Shown: positions 8,012 through 16,661, counted from the first letter of the stretch. The stretch: 37,594 nucleotides of DNA from Enterobacter sp. (GCA_022649305.1 JALCNW010000043.1:1-37594); one strand, 5' to 3'. Made by a program: numbers and translations. Notes: generated by a model not told the origin, from the sequence alone.

Positions 8012-9649
8012 ATGAGATTCTCGTTTCAGATAAAGCTGTTTATTTCGCTGGTGGCCTTTTTCTCAGTGCTGTTTGCCTTACTGGGAAGTTATTATTATGT
8101 GGATGTTGGCAGGCAACTATATCAGGAGATGAGTACCCGAGCCAAAATACAGGCAGAAGAAATTGCACTTATTCCTAATTTACGCAAAGAAGTCGAAGCA
8201 AAAGATATCAACGCTATCCATCACTTTATGCAGCAAATAGCCGCACACAGCGATGCCAGTTTTATTGTCATTGGGGATAATCAAGGTCGACATCTTTTTC
8301 ACTCGGTGTTTGCCGATCGGGTTGGTACTACGCTTGTCGGTGGGGATAACGTCGAGGTCCTGCGCGGTAAAAGTACCACGACGATCCGCAAAGGCGGTTT
8401 AGGCATTTCACTGCGCAGCAAAGCGCCGATCCTTAACGATGCCGGACAGGTGGTGGGTATTGTTTCCGTCGGGTATCTCACCAGCTATCTCGACACCATC
8501 ACCGTTAATAAGGTGGTGAACATCCTGATTGCCGCCGTGCTGCTCCTTATCGCCCTGTTTATTTTTTCGTGGTTCTTCACTCGCAGCATCAAAAAGCAGA
8601 TCTTCTCGCTGGAGCCGCGCGAGATAGGCCTGCTGGTGCGTCAGCAGAAAGCGATGATGGAGTCGATCTACGAAGGGGTGATCGCCGTCGATCGCGATCT
8701 GCGGATCGAGGTGATCAACCAGGCGGCGAGGAAGCTGCTGGGTTTATCGCAGCCCGCCCGTGAGCTACGCGGGCAGCTTATTAGCGACGTCATCGCGCCC
8801 GTGCCGTTCTTCATCCCACAAACCATGCTGCTCAAAGATACGCACGATGAGATTTGTCGCTTCAACGATCTGACGGTGATCGCCAGCCGCGTGCGGATCA
8901 TGCTGGAAGATTCGCTCCAGGGATGGGTGATCACCTTTCGCGATCGTAATGAGATTGACTCGCTCAGCGCCCAGCTGAGTCAGGTTAAACGCTACGTCGA
9001 TAACCTGCGCATTATGCGCCACGAACAGCTGAACCGCATGACCACCCTCTCCGGCCTTCTGCATATGGGGCGTTACGAAGAGGCGATTCGCTTTATACAG
9101 GCGCAGTCTGAACACGCGCAGGAACTGCTGGACTTTATCTCCTCACGCTTTAGCTCGCCAACGCTGTGTGGCCTGCTACTTGGGAAATCCGCTCGAGCGC
9201 GTGAAAAAGGCGTCGAGCTGAATTTCGACCCCGCCTGCGCAATGGATAAACCGTTTGCCCCGCTTCTCGAAGCAGAGCTGATTTCGATTATTGGTAACCT
9301 GCTGGATAACGCCATCGAAGCCACGCAGCGCGCGCCGCTCGCGCACGATCCTGTGGAGGTTTTGATTAAGCTGAACGAGCGTGAACTGATTATTGAAGTC
9401 GCCGACCGGGGCGTGGGGATTACACCTGCGATCCGCGAGCGGATATTTGAACGCGGCATCACCACCAAAACACGCGGCGATCACGGGATTGGCCTGTACC
9501 TGATCGAAAGTTACGTTACCCAGGCTGGCGGCTCGATAGAAGTTGCCGATAACACGCCTCGGGGCGCTATTTTCTCGCTCTTTATTCCCGCCACGGGAAC
9601 CGCCCGGCGCCCCGCTCAGGAACTGGAAGATACTGACTATGCAACATGA
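8012..9649 (+). CDS. citA: Citrate-responsive sensor histidine kinase CitA/DpiB
   Basis: This 545-residue inner-membrane kinase has the CitA/DcuS layout: a first membrane helix near residues 8-30; a periplasmic ligand-binding PAS/Cache domain to about 160 with GRHLFH and SLRSKAPI, which resemble the citrate-contact segments of CitA; a second helix near 168-190; a cytoplasmic PAS domain; and a kinase core. His337 in RHEQLNRM is the phosphoacceptor, Asn429/Asn433 in GNLLDNAIEA form the N box, and DRGVG (Asp465) and GDHGIGLYL form the ATP site. A GTG at 7970 and an ATG at 7994 are in frame upstream; the ATG at 8012 places the membrane helix as in CitA. No strong ribosome binding site is seen for any of them. 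It overlaps citB by 11 bases. Confidence 0.92.
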   Translation: MRFSFQIKLFISLVAFFSVLFALLGSYYYVDVGRQLYQEMSTRAKIQAEEIALIPNLRKEVEAKDINAIHHFMQQIAAHSDASFIVIGDNQGRHLFHSVFADRVGTTLVGGDNVEVLRGKSTTTIRKGGLGISLRSKAPILNDAGQVVGIVSVGYLTSYLDTITVNKVVNILIAAVLLLIALFIFSWFFTRSIKKQIFSLEPREIGLLVRQQKAMMESIYEGVIAVDRDLRIEVINQAARKLLGLSQPARELRGQLISDVIAPVPFFIPQTMLLKDTHDEICRFNDLTVIASRVRIMLEDSLQGWVITFRDRNEIDSLSAQLSQVKRYVDNLRIMRHEQLNRMTTLSGLLHMGRYEEAIRFIQAQSEHAQELLDFISSRFSSPTLCGLLLGKSARAREKGVELNFDPACAMDKPFAPLLEAELISIIGNLLDNAIEATQRAPLAHDPVEVLIKLNERELIIEVADRGVGITPAIRERIFERGITTKTRGDHGIGLYLIESYVTQAGGSIEVADNTPRGAIFSLFIPATGTARRPAQELEDTDYAT

Positions 9650-10331
9650 ACATATCGACGTCTTAATTGTTGAAGATGAGAACGAACTGGCACAGCTTCA
9701 CGCAGAGCTGATTAGCAAACATCCACGTCTGAGGTTGGTCGGCATCGCTTCGTCGCTGGCAGAGGCGCAGGCGAAGCTCGCGAGCCTGCACCCGCAGCTC
9801 GTTCTGCTGGATAACTATTTGCCCGATGGTAAAGGCATCACGTTGATCAGCAATCCCCTGCTGGTACACGCAAACTGCTCGGTAATATTTATCACTGCCG
9901 CCAGCGATATGGATACCTGTAGCCTGGCGATCCGTAACGGCGCATTTGACTATATTCTCAAGCCCGTGTCATGGAAGCGTCTCAGCCAGTCGCTGGAGCG
10001 TTTTGTTCAGTTCGCCGAACAGCAGCGGGTATGGAAGATCGTCGATCAGCAGAACGTGGATTCGCTGTATCAACTTCAGGCAAAAAATTATCGCCAGGAT
10101 AATGGCAGTAAAGGAATTGAAGAGAACACGCTGGGACTGGTGCAGGCTTTGTTTAACGACAAAGTCACACACTGTTTTTCAGTAGATGAAGTGGTGAGTG
10201 AGACGGGTTTAAGCAAAACGACCACCCGCAGGTATCTGGAACACTGCGTGGAGGCGGGGTTTTTAAGCGTGGAGATGTTATACGGGAAAATTGGGCATCC
10301 GCGAAGGATGTACAGGCGGGCAGAGGCGTGA
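9639..10331 (+). CDS. citB: Response regulator CitB/DpiA
   Basis: The 230-residue protein is the partner of CitA and the likely activator of the divergent citrate operon. The N-terminal receiver domain (about 1-125) has the acidic pair Glu12/Asp13, the phosphorylatable Asp58 in LLDNYLPDG, ITAAS with the conserved Thr, and the Lys of YILKPVSW. The C-terminal part carries a helix-turn-helix (VDEVVSETGLSKTTTRRYLEHC) as in the CitB/DcuR class. An ATG at 9639 gives a protein starting MQHEHIDVLIVEDE, the correct N-terminus for a receiver domain, although the frame is open further upstream. It overlaps citA by 11 bases, implying coupled translation. Confidence 0.93.
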   Translation: MQHEHIDVLIVEDENELAQLHAELISKHPRLRLVGIASSLAEAQAKLASLHPQLVLLDNYLPDGKGITLISNPLLVHANCSVIFITAASDMDTCSLAIRNGAFDYILKPVSWKRLSQSLERFVQFAEQQRVWKIVDQQNVDSLYQLQAKNYRQDNGSKGIEENTLGLVQALFNDKVTHCFSVDEVVSETGLSKTTTRRYLEHCVEAGFLSVEMLYGKIGHPRRMYRRAEA

Positions 10332-10348
10332 AGATCGTGCGATTTGAT

Positions 10349-10413
10349 CCCCTCATCCTAACCTTCTCCCCAAAAGGGAGAAGGGACCGTTCGGAGTCTG
10401 CCAGGATGAGGGG
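10349..10413. terminator. Nested hairpin between convergent citB and speC
   Basis: An outer 11-bp stem, CCCCTCATCCT (10349-10359) with AGGATGAGGGG (10403-10413), encloses an inner 9-bp stem, CCTTCTCCC (10362-10370) with GGGAGAAGG (10376-10384). There is no T run on the plus strand. It occupies nearly the whole gap between two convergent genes, so it probably helps end both transcripts. The CCCTCA...GGGAGA...TGAGGGG pattern resembles dispersed intergenic hairpins common in Enterobacteriaceae genomes. Confidence 0.6.
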
Positions 10414-10418
10414 CATTC

Positions 10419-12554
10419 CTATCTTAAAACATACCCATACAGCCGCTTAATCCCATCAGCATCTTTTTCGCTGTAAACGCCCTGCAGTTCCGGCGAGAAG
10501 CCCGGCAGCAGATTGACACCCTCTTCCAGTGCAAGGAAGTAACGCTGCACCGCCCCGCCCCAGACTTCACCAGGCACCACGCACAGCACGCCCGGTGGAT
10601 ACGGCAGCGCGCCTTCTGCGGCAATTCGGCCTTCAGCCTGACTAATGCGCACCAGCTCCACGTTGCCGCGAATATACTCCTGATTGGCATCCTGAGGATT
10701 CATCATTACCGCAGGGAATCCCTCTTTGCGGAACATCGCCTTTTGCAGATCTTTAACGTTAAAGCTGACGTACAGGTCGTGCATCTCCTGACAAAGCTGG
10801 CGAAGGGTGTAATCCCGATAGCGCACCGGGTATTTGTTGAATATGGTCGGCAGCACGTTGGCAAGCGGCGTGTCGTCTTCAATGTGCTGTTCAAATTGTC
10901 CAAGCATCGCCACCAGCTGCGCCATTTTCTCGGCGCTTTCTGCGGGAGTGAGCAAGAAGAGGATCGAGTTGAGATCGCACTTCTCTGGCACGATACCGTT
11001 TTCACGCAGGTAATGGGCCAGGATCGTCGCCGGAATACCAAAGTCGGTGTAATCCCCGGTTTCGGCATCAATGCCCGGCGTGGTTAGCAGCAGCTTGCAG
11101 GGATCAACAAAATACTGCTCGCTGGCGTATCCCTCAAAGCCGTGCCATTTCGCGCCCGGCTCAAAGCTGAAGAAACGACGCTCGCGGGCTATCGTGTGCG
11201 TCGGGTGATCCTGCCACGGACGACCGGCCACCACAGGCGGAATGAACGGTTTGATCATCTTGCAGTTAGCCACGATCGCTTTACGCGCCTCGATACCCAG
11301 CTCGACGCACTCTGACCACAGCCTGCGCCCACTTTCGCCTTCGTGGATCTTGGCATTGATATCCAGCGCAGCAAACAGCGGATAAAACGGGCTGGTGGAC
11401 GCATGCAGCATGAACGCGTTGTTCAGGCGCTTGTGCGGGCAAAAGCGCGCCTGGCCGCGAATATGATTATCCTTTTTATGGATCTGCGAGGTTTGAGAGA
11501 ACCCAGCCTGCTGCTTATGCACCGATTGGGTCACGAAAATGCCCGGATCGTTCTCGTTAAGTTCCAGCAGCAGCGGCGAGGTGTCGGCCATCATCGGGAT
11601 GAATTGCTCGTAGCCTACCCACGCCGAGTCAAACAGGATGTAGTCGCACAGGTGGCCGATCTTGTCGATCACCTGTCGGGCGTTGTAGATGGTGCCGTCG
11701 TAAGTGCCAAGTTGGATCACCGCCAGGCGAAACGGACGCGCATCCATGGCCTTTTCAGGAGCCACCTCGCGAATCAGTTCGCGCAGGTACCCATCGTCGA
11801 AACAATGCTCATCAATACCACCAATAAAGCCGAACGGATTACGCGCCGCTTCCAGATAGACCGGCGTCGCACCCGCCTGAATTAGCGCACCATGGTGGTT
11901 AGACTTATGATTGTTGCGATCGAACAGCACCAGATCGCCACGCGTCAATAACGCATTGGTGACGACTTTGTTGGCGGCTGACGTGCCGTTGAGCACAAAG
12001 TAGGTTTTATCGGCGTTAAACACTTTCGCCGCAAACTTTTGCGCATGCTTGGCGGAACCTTCATGAATCAGCAAATCGCCAAGCTTCACGTCGGCGTTGC
12101 ACATATCGGCGCGAAATACGTTCTCGCCGAAGAAGTCATAGAACTGCCGTCCTGCCGGATGCTTTCTGAAAAACGCGCCATGCTGATGCCCAGGACAGGC
12201 AAAAGTACTGTTATCCATCGCAACATACTGGGTCAGCGTGTCAAAAAAGGGTGGCAATAAGTTCTCTTCATAGCAGCAGGCCGCCGCTTCCAGTTCCAGG
12301 AACTCTTGCGCTTTGCCGTTGATGACCGCAGTGGCACCTTCGGGAACATCAATCTGCTCGTCGGAGAAGATAAACACGGGAAGCTGAAAACCCGTTCGTT
12401 TCAATAACGCCAGGATCCCGCTGCGGCTTTCCACAACGGTAATGACGACTGCCGCCACATCCGTGAAATCGGTGTTGTCCAGCGTCACTAATTCACGATG
12501 CGTGGAGAGAGCAGAAATCAGCTCATGGCTGACGGCAATTTTTAGTGATTTCAT
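10419..12554 (-). CDS. speC: Biosynthetic ornithine decarboxylase SpeC
   Basis: SpeC decarboxylates ornithine to putrescine with pyridoxal phosphate, the first committed step of polyamine synthesis, in the cytoplasm. The protein is 711 residues from the ATG at 12554, as in E. coli SpeC; a further ATG at 12605 would add 17 residues with no family support. It shows an N-terminal flavodoxin-like wing domain (1 to about 105) and a fold-type I PLP domain with TFACPGHQHGAFF, NGTSAANK, DSAWVGYEQF and SVHKQQAGFSQTSQIHK, where Lys347 is the PLP lysine. The C-terminal domain ends with YPPGVLCVVPGEVWGG. It is convergent with citB and divergent from yqgA. Confidence 0.97.
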   Translation of the reverse strand: MKSLKIAVSHELISALSTHRELVTLDNTDFTDVAAVVITVVESRSGILALLKRTGFQLPVFIFSDEQIDVPEGATAVINGKAQEFLELEAAACCYEENLLPPFFDTLTQYVAMDNSTFACPGHQHGAFFRKHPAGRQFYDFFGENVFRADMCNADVKLGDLLIHEGSAKHAQKFAAKVFNADKTYFVLNGTSAANKVVTNALLTRGDLVLFDRNNHKSNHHGALIQAGATPVYLEAARNPFGFIGGIDEHCFDDGYLRELIREVAPEKAMDARPFRLAVIQLGTYDGTIYNARQVIDKIGHLCDYILFDSAWVGYEQFIPMMADTSPLLLELNENDPGIFVTQSVHKQQAGFSQTSQIHKKDNHIRGQARFCPHKRLNNAFMLHASTSPFYPLFAALDINAKIHEGESGRRLWSECVELGIEARKAIVANCKMIKPFIPPVVAGRPWQDHPTHTIARERRFFSFEPGAKWHGFEGYASEQYFVDPCKLLLTTPGIDAETGDYTDFGIPATILAHYLRENGIVPEKCDLNSILFLLTPAESAEKMAQLVAMLGQFEQHIEDDTPLANVLPTIFNKYPVRYRDYTLRQLCQEMHDLYVSFNVKDLQKAMFRKEGFPAVMMNPQDANQEYIRGNVELVRISQAEGRIAAEGALPYPPGVLCVVPGEVWGGAVQRYFLALEEGVNLLPGFSPELQGVYSEKDADGIKRLYGYVLR

Positions 12555-12806
12555 ATGTGCAAATACCCGTTTCAGGGGAGACAGGAGACTAAAGCGTAGA
12601 GACAAGCAGGCATTCGCGCAGCGGTAAGCTCTCTTATCATTGGCGGCCTCGTTATCCGGGAGGAGAAAATTCGCGCAATAATGTCATTATTGACCTGACC
12701 GCGCAAGACTGAACTTTTATGCATGACATCATCTAAAGTTAAGCTATCGTCGGCGTACTCGTGCCATAATAATGCAATATCAATGATTAAATAACAGGAG
12801 CTTACC

Positions 12807-13520
12807 GTGGTTGTAGGACCGTTTATCAACGCCGGGGCCGTGCTTCTTGGCGGCGTGCTTGGCGCGGTATTAAGCCAGCGATTACCGGAGCGTATTCGCT
12901 CGTCGATGCCTTCCATCTTTGGTCTCGCCTCGCTAGGTATCGGCGTACTGTTGGTTATCAAATGCGCCAACCTGCCGGTGATGGTACTGGCCACTTTGCT
13001 GGGTGCTCTGATTGGTGAGTTTTGCTATCTGGAAAAAGGCATTAACGGGGCGGTGAGCAAAGCGAAGAACCTGATTTCTCACCCGAACAAAGTTAAAAAT
13101 GGCACGCATGAAGTGTTTGTTCAAAACTACGTCGCGATCATTATTCTGTTTTGCGCCAGCGGAACGGGGATATTTGGTTCGATGCAGGAAGGGATGACCG
13201 GCGACCCAAGCATTCTGATTGCTAAGGCTTTTCTCGATTTCTTCACCGCCACCATTTTCGCCACCACGCTGGGCATCGCCGTTGCCGCCATTAGCGTACC
13301 GATGCTGATGATTCAGCTCGCCCTCGCGACCTGCGCCACCTTGATTCTCCCCCTGACCACACCCGCCATGATGGCCGATTTTACTGCGGTCGGTGGCCTA
13401 TTACTGCTGGCAACGGGCTTGCGCATCTGCGGCATTAAGATGTTTGCGGTGGTGAATATGTTGCCCGCGCTGGTGCTCGCCATGCCGCTCTCTGCGCTCT
13501 GGACGCACTTTTTTGCCTGA
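12807..13520 (+). CDS. yqgA: DUF554 family inner-membrane protein YqgA
   Basis: This 237-residue, very hydrophobic protein has about six or seven membrane helices and closely matches what I know of E. coli YqgA, including the opening VGPFINAGAVLLGG, ERIRSSMPSIFGLASLGIG and FVQNYVAIIILFCASGTGIFG. The function of the DUF554 family is unknown; transport has been proposed. Translation starts with GTG at 12807, with AGGAG at 12796-12800 as ribosome binding site. The neighbours speC and tRNA-Phe are the same as in E. coli. Confidence 0.95.
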   Translation: MVVGPFINAGAVLLGGVLGAVLSQRLPERIRSSMPSIFGLASLGIGVLLVIKCANLPVMVLATLLGALIGEFCYLEKGINGAVSKAKNLISHPNKVKNGTHEVFVQNYVAIIILFCASGTGIFGSMQEGMTGDPSILIAKAFLDFFTATIFATTLGIAVAAISVPMLMIQLALATCATLILPLTTPAMMADFTAVGGLLLLATGLRICGIKMFAVVNMLPALVLAMPLSALWTHFFA

Positions 13521-13576
13521 GTTTCCCGCAACGTGGCGAGACTTTGTGCAGTCTGTAACGAAAACAACAAATTTCG

Positions 13577-13605
13577 TTGACGGAAAGAGGCGGATCGGGT
13601 TTAAT
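13577..13605 (+). promoter_or_regulatory. Sigma-70 promoter of the tRNA-Phe gene
   Basis: TTGACG (13577-13582) and TTTAAT (13600-13605) are separated by 17 bases. They are followed by a GC-rich discriminator (GCCGCCCG) directly before the tRNA at 13616, as expected for a growth-rate-controlled stable RNA promoter. The short leader places the transcription start within a few bases of the mature 5' end. Confidence 0.75.
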
Positions 13606-13615
13606 GCCGCCCGTT

Positions 13616-13691
13616 GCCCGGATAGCTCAGTCGGTAGAGCAGGGGATTGAAAATCCCCGTGTCCTTGGTTCGATTCCGAGTCCGGGCACCA
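13616..13691 (+). tRNA. pheV: tRNA-Phe (anticodon GAA)
   Basis: The 76-base sequence folds as a standard tRNA. The acceptor stem GCCCGGA pairs with TCCGGGC, the D arm holds GCTCAGTCGGTAGAGC, the anticodon stem is GGGGA/TCCCC around TTGAAAA with GAA at 13649-13651, the T arm has GGTTCGATTCC, and CCA is encoded. The location after yqgA corresponds to pheV of E. coli. The pheV site is a known integration target for pathogenicity islands, but no integrase follows here. Confidence 0.97.
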
Positions 13692-13701
13692 CATTCAGAA
13701 G

Positions 13702-13724
13702 AACCCGCCTATGGCGGGTTTTTT
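13702..13724 (+). terminator. Rho-independent terminator of tRNA-Phe
   Basis: AACCCGCC (13702-13709) and GGCGGGTT (13713-13720) form a perfect 8-bp stem with a three-base loop, followed by a run of T to 13724. It ends the tRNA transcript about 10 bases after CCA. Confidence 0.9.
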
Positions 13725-13989
13725 GCTATTGGGGCTCGCAATGAATATGACGCTTTGGTCAAGAGAAACACCCCTCTCCACGCCTGGCATCTGAACGATT
13801 TATTATTACTCACTTCATATTTCAATTTATCTTTATTTGATCAGCACATAATAAATCCACATCATAATAATCGGCTATGAAATAAACCCAATTTTGTACA
13901 TATTGCCATCAACCCTACTTTCATTAATAATAGCGGTCCACTTTTAAAACTATAAATTCATCTGATGTATTACATGGAGTTTATTATCA
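13725..13989. other. AT-rich spacer between tRNA-Phe and the DUF1090 gene
   Basis: No gene, integrase remnant or direct repeat of the tRNA 3' end was seen here. The final 60 bases must hold the promoter of the downstream gene; TATAAA at 13951-13956 is a possible -10 box but has no convincing -35. TGGAG near 13975 is the ribosome binding site of that gene. Confidence 0.5.
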
Positions 13990-14385
13990 ATGTTATTCGA
14001 TGCAAAACAAAATCTTAAAATTATTATCGCGTTATCATTACTGGCATTCTCGCAGACAAGTGCGGCAGCAGCGCTCACGGGTTGCGCGGCTAAAAAACAA
14101 GAAATTCAGACGCAGCTTGAATACGCCAAAAGCCATAACAACCAGAATCAAATTAATGGGCTTGAGAAGGCGTTGACGGAAGTACAGGATCATTGCACCG
14201 ATGAGTCACTTCTCAAAGAGCGTACAGCGAAAGTGAACGAAAAAAAGGAAAAAGTAAACGAACGCCTTGCTGAGCTTCAGGAAGCAAAAGAAATTGGACG
14301 TCTGGATAAGATCAGTAAAAAGCAGAAGAAACTGGAAGACGCGCAGGAAGAACTGAAAGAAGCACAGCGCGCATTGTCTCAATAA
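13990..14385 (+). CDS. DUF1090 family periplasmic protein (YqjC-like)
   Basis: The 131-residue protein starts with a signal peptide of about 25 residues (hydrophobic core IIIALSLLAFSQTSA, with cleavage likely after an AxA motif). The mature part has the paired cysteines of DUF1090 (TGCAAKKQEIQTQL and VQDHCTDESLL) and a long, highly charged, coiled-coil-like helix rich in Lys and Glu to the end. E. coli YqjC is the reference member; its molecular role is not established. GGAG lies about 10 bases before the ATG, and a strong terminator follows. It appears to be a single-gene unit. Confidence 0.85.
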   Translation: MLFDAKQNLKIIIALSLLAFSQTSAAAALTGCAAKKQEIQTQLEYAKSHNNQNQINGLEKALTEVQDHCTDESLLKERTAKVNEKKEKVNERLAELQEAKEIGRLDKISKKQKKLEDAQEELKEAQRALSQ

Positions 14386-14387
14386 AT

Positions 14388-14413
14388 AAAATGGCCGTCG
14401 AAACGGCCATTTT
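14388..14413. terminator. Bidirectional terminator between the DUF1090 gene and mesD
   Basis: AAAATGGCCGT (14388-14398) and ACGGCCATTTT (14403-14413) pair perfectly around CGAA. A run of T closes the stem in both directions, so it can terminate both convergent transcripts. Confidence 0.9.
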
Positions 14414-14435
14414 TATTTCGCTATTGTTAAGCGCG

Positions 14436-15467
14436 TTATCTGCTCGCAAGTTCTCTACGAATAATCTCCGCACCTTTGCTTAAGGCATCAAGTTTGCCGC
14501 TGGCGACCCGACGCGATAAGGGGGCCATCCCGCAGTTGGTCGAAGGATAGAGCTTGTCGGCATCGACGAACTGCAGGGCTGCACGTAAAGTACGGGCGAC
14601 CTCTTCCGGCGTTTCAATGGTGTCAGTCGCCACGTCAATGGCTCCTACCATCACTTTTTTACCGCGAATCAGTTCAAGCAGATCCATGGGCACTCGCGAG
14701 TTATGGCACTCCAGCGAGATAATATCGAGCGTCGATTTTTGCAGTTTCGGGAACGCTTCTTCGTATTGTCGCCACTCCGATCCCAGCGTCTTTTTCCAGT
14801 CCGTATTCGCCTTAATGCCATATCCATAACAGATATGCACCGCTGTCTCACATTTCAGTCCTTCGACGGCTCTTTCCAGGGCAGCAATTCCCCAGTCATT
14901 CACCTCGTCAAAAAACACGTTAAAGGCAGGTTCATCGAACTGGATAATATCGACACCCGCAGCCTCTAATTCTCTGGCTTCCTGGTTAAGAATTTTAGCA
15001 AATTCCCAGGCCAGCTTTTCACGGCTTTTATAGTGGTTATCGTACAGCGTATCAATCATCGTCATCGGGCCAGGCAAAGCCCATTTAATGGGTTGTGTCG
15101 TGAGCCGACGTAGATATTTGGCATCGTCGACAAACACGGGCTTCTGGCGCGCCACAGCACCCACGACGGTAGGCACGCTCGCATCATAGCGATTACGAAT
15201 TTTAACGACCTGACGTTTTTCAAAATCAACGCCGCTGAGGTGCTCAATAAACGTCGTGACAAAATGCTGGCGCGTTTGCTCACCGTCGCTGACGATATCA
15301 ATGCCCGCCCGCAGCTGATCGTCCAGGGATAGACGCAGCGCGTCTTGTTTACCCTCGACTAATTCCTCATTTTGCAGTTTCCAGGGGGACCACAGCGTCT
15401 CGGGCTGTGCCAGCCAGGAAGGCTTGGGTAAGCTGCCAGCCGTCGAGGTGGGGAGCAATGTTTTCAT
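14436..15467 (-). CDS. mesD: Core MetE-type methionine synthase, MesD-like
   Basis: The 343-residue protein corresponds only to the catalytic C-terminal barrel of cobalamin-independent methionine synthase MetE, which is about 750 residues, and lacks the N-terminal folate-binding half. Zinc and homocysteine residues are recognisable: STAGSLPKP at the N-terminus, IVSDGEQTR near 60, IIQFDEPAF near 180, the His and Cys of AVHICYGYG near 215, and the Cys of YPSTNCGMAPLSRR near 315. The gene lies 27 bases downstream of a DUF1852 gene. That pairing defines the MesD family of folate-independent methionine synthases, whose methyl donor is not settled. An alternative reading is a generic YxjG/YxjH-like protein; the neighbour favours MesD. 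Confidence 0.85.
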   Translation of the reverse strand: MKTLLPTSTAGSLPKPSWLAQPETLWSPWKLQNEELVEGKQDALRLSLDDQLRAGIDIVSDGEQTRQHFVTTFIEHLSGVDFEKRQVVKIRNRYDASVPTVVGAVARQKPVFVDDAKYLRRLTTQPIKWALPGPMTMIDTLYDNHYKSREKLAWEFAKILNQEARELEAAGVDIIQFDEPAFNVFFDEVNDWGIAALERAVEGLKCETAVHICYGYGIKANTDWKKTLGSEWRQYEEAFPKLQKSTLDIISLECHNSRVPMDLLELIRGKKVMVGAIDVATDTIETPEEVARTLRAALQFVDADKLYPSTNCGMAPLSRRVASGKLDALSKGAEIIRRELASR

Positions 15468-15494
15468 AGCAGGTGACCTTATATTTTTAGTTAA

Positions 15495-16466
15495 TCAAAG
15501 AACGCAGTTAGCAGACCATTGCTCAAGAATATTCTTGTAAGGTGTGATGAAATGCTTTTCAGTAAACTTTCCCTGCTCAATCGCTAACTGGCTACGTTCT
15601 TCTCGATCGTAAACAATTTTTGTTAATGAATGATCCTGGTTATTCAGGTCAGGTTGGTAATGCTGTCCCGCAACCGAGTTAGCGTTGTAAATCTCTGGGC
15701 GATAAATTTTCTGGAATGTCTCCATGGTGCTAATGGTGCCGATCAGTTCAAGAAAAGTGTAATCGCTCAGCAAATCACCAGAGAAGAAGAATGCTAAAGG
15801 CGCAGCGCTATTTGGCGGCATAAAATAGCGAACCTGCAAACCCATTTTTTTGAAATAAGCTTCAGTCAGCGATGAGCCCTTTTGTTGATATTCGATACCT
15901 AAAACCGGATGCTCATTGCCAATGCGATGATAGGCATTTTTATTGGAAACGCTGAGGCAAATCACCGGAGGTTTGCTGAAGTTCTCCTGGTATTCGCTCG
16001 AACTGGCGAAATGCCTGAAGATGTTGCCATGTAGTTCACCAAACCCCTCTGGAGTGCTAAACGCTGACTGACTTTTATTATGTTCCAACAGCAAGACGCT
16101 AAAATCATAATCGCGAACGTAGGATGAGAAGTTATTCCCGACAATACCTTCAATACGCTCGTGCGTTTTTTTATCAATAATATTGGTTTTCAATATTTCG
16201 ATTGCCGGGAAAGTAGCGCAGCCAATATTCATCTCAACGGAAATGATATCAAGCTCGACGGAATACCGATCACCTTTGGGATTATCCCAATGAGCTAACG
16301 CATTGAATCGGTTATCAATCATCGCTAACGTATTGCGCAAGTTCTGTTGGCGACTCTCCCCTCTTGCCAGGTTGGCGAAGTTAGTTGTGATACGCGTATT
16401 TTCTGATGGATTATAATTTTCATCGAAACGACTGTGCTTAATCGTAAATGTGAAATCTTTATTCAT
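15495..16466 (-). CDS. mesX: DUF1852 protein MesX, partner of MesD
   Basis: This 323-residue protein is a DUF1852 member, recognised by TRITTNFANLARG, NLRNTLAMIDNRFNALAHWDN and GDRYSVELDIISVEMNIG in its N-terminal third. From published work as I recall it, MesX is required together with oxygen for MesD to make methionine, and may be an oxygenase; no classical cofactor motif can be assigned by eye. The frame opens at an ATG at 16484, but the ATG at 16466 (MNKDFTFTIKHS) has GGGAAG about 10 bases upstream, whereas the earlier one has no ribosome binding site. It is the first gene of a two-gene operon with mesD. Confidence 0.87.
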   Translation of the reverse strand: MNKDFTFTIKHSRFDENYNPSENTRITTNFANLARGESRQQNLRNTLAMIDNRFNALAHWDNPKGDRYSVELDIISVEMNIGCATFPAIEILKTNIIDKKTHERIEGIVGNNFSSYVRDYDFSVLLLEHNKSQSAFSTPEGFGELHGNIFRHFASSSEYQENFSKPPVICLSVSNKNAYHRIGNEHPVLGIEYQQKGSSLTEAYFKKMGLQVRYFMPPNSAAPLAFFFSGDLLSDYTFLELIGTISTMETFQKIYRPEIYNANSVAGQHYQPDLNNQDHSLTKIVYDREERSQLAIEQGKFTEKHFITPYKNILEQWSANCVL

Positions 16467-16661
16467 AGCGTTATCGCTTCCCATTCTATGTTGCTAATAC
16501 GTTAACATTACATATGTTATGCCAGAGCCATTGAACGAGTGATAGCGACTTAAATTCATTACAAGATGAGTCATCTTCATGTTGAAGCGAAGGGGGGAGG
16601 AGCAGAACGAAGGTCAGTGGACTGGTGAAGCGCTATTTCGCCGTCATATCTGAAACCCTAC

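Noticed and set aside
12555..12605. Longer SpeC start at 12605
   Set aside because: The extra 17 residues do not fit the known 711-residue family length; the ATG at 12554 gives the standard N-terminus.
13647..13880. 77-codon frame beginning inside tRNA-Phe
   Set aside because: It starts within the tRNA and runs through its terminator; no ribosome binding site is present and the translation has no recognisable features.
13616..13989. Genomic island inserted at tRNA-Phe
   Set aside because: The site is a known integration hotspot, but no integrase gene, no partial tRNA repeat and no mobility genes were seen downstream in the window.
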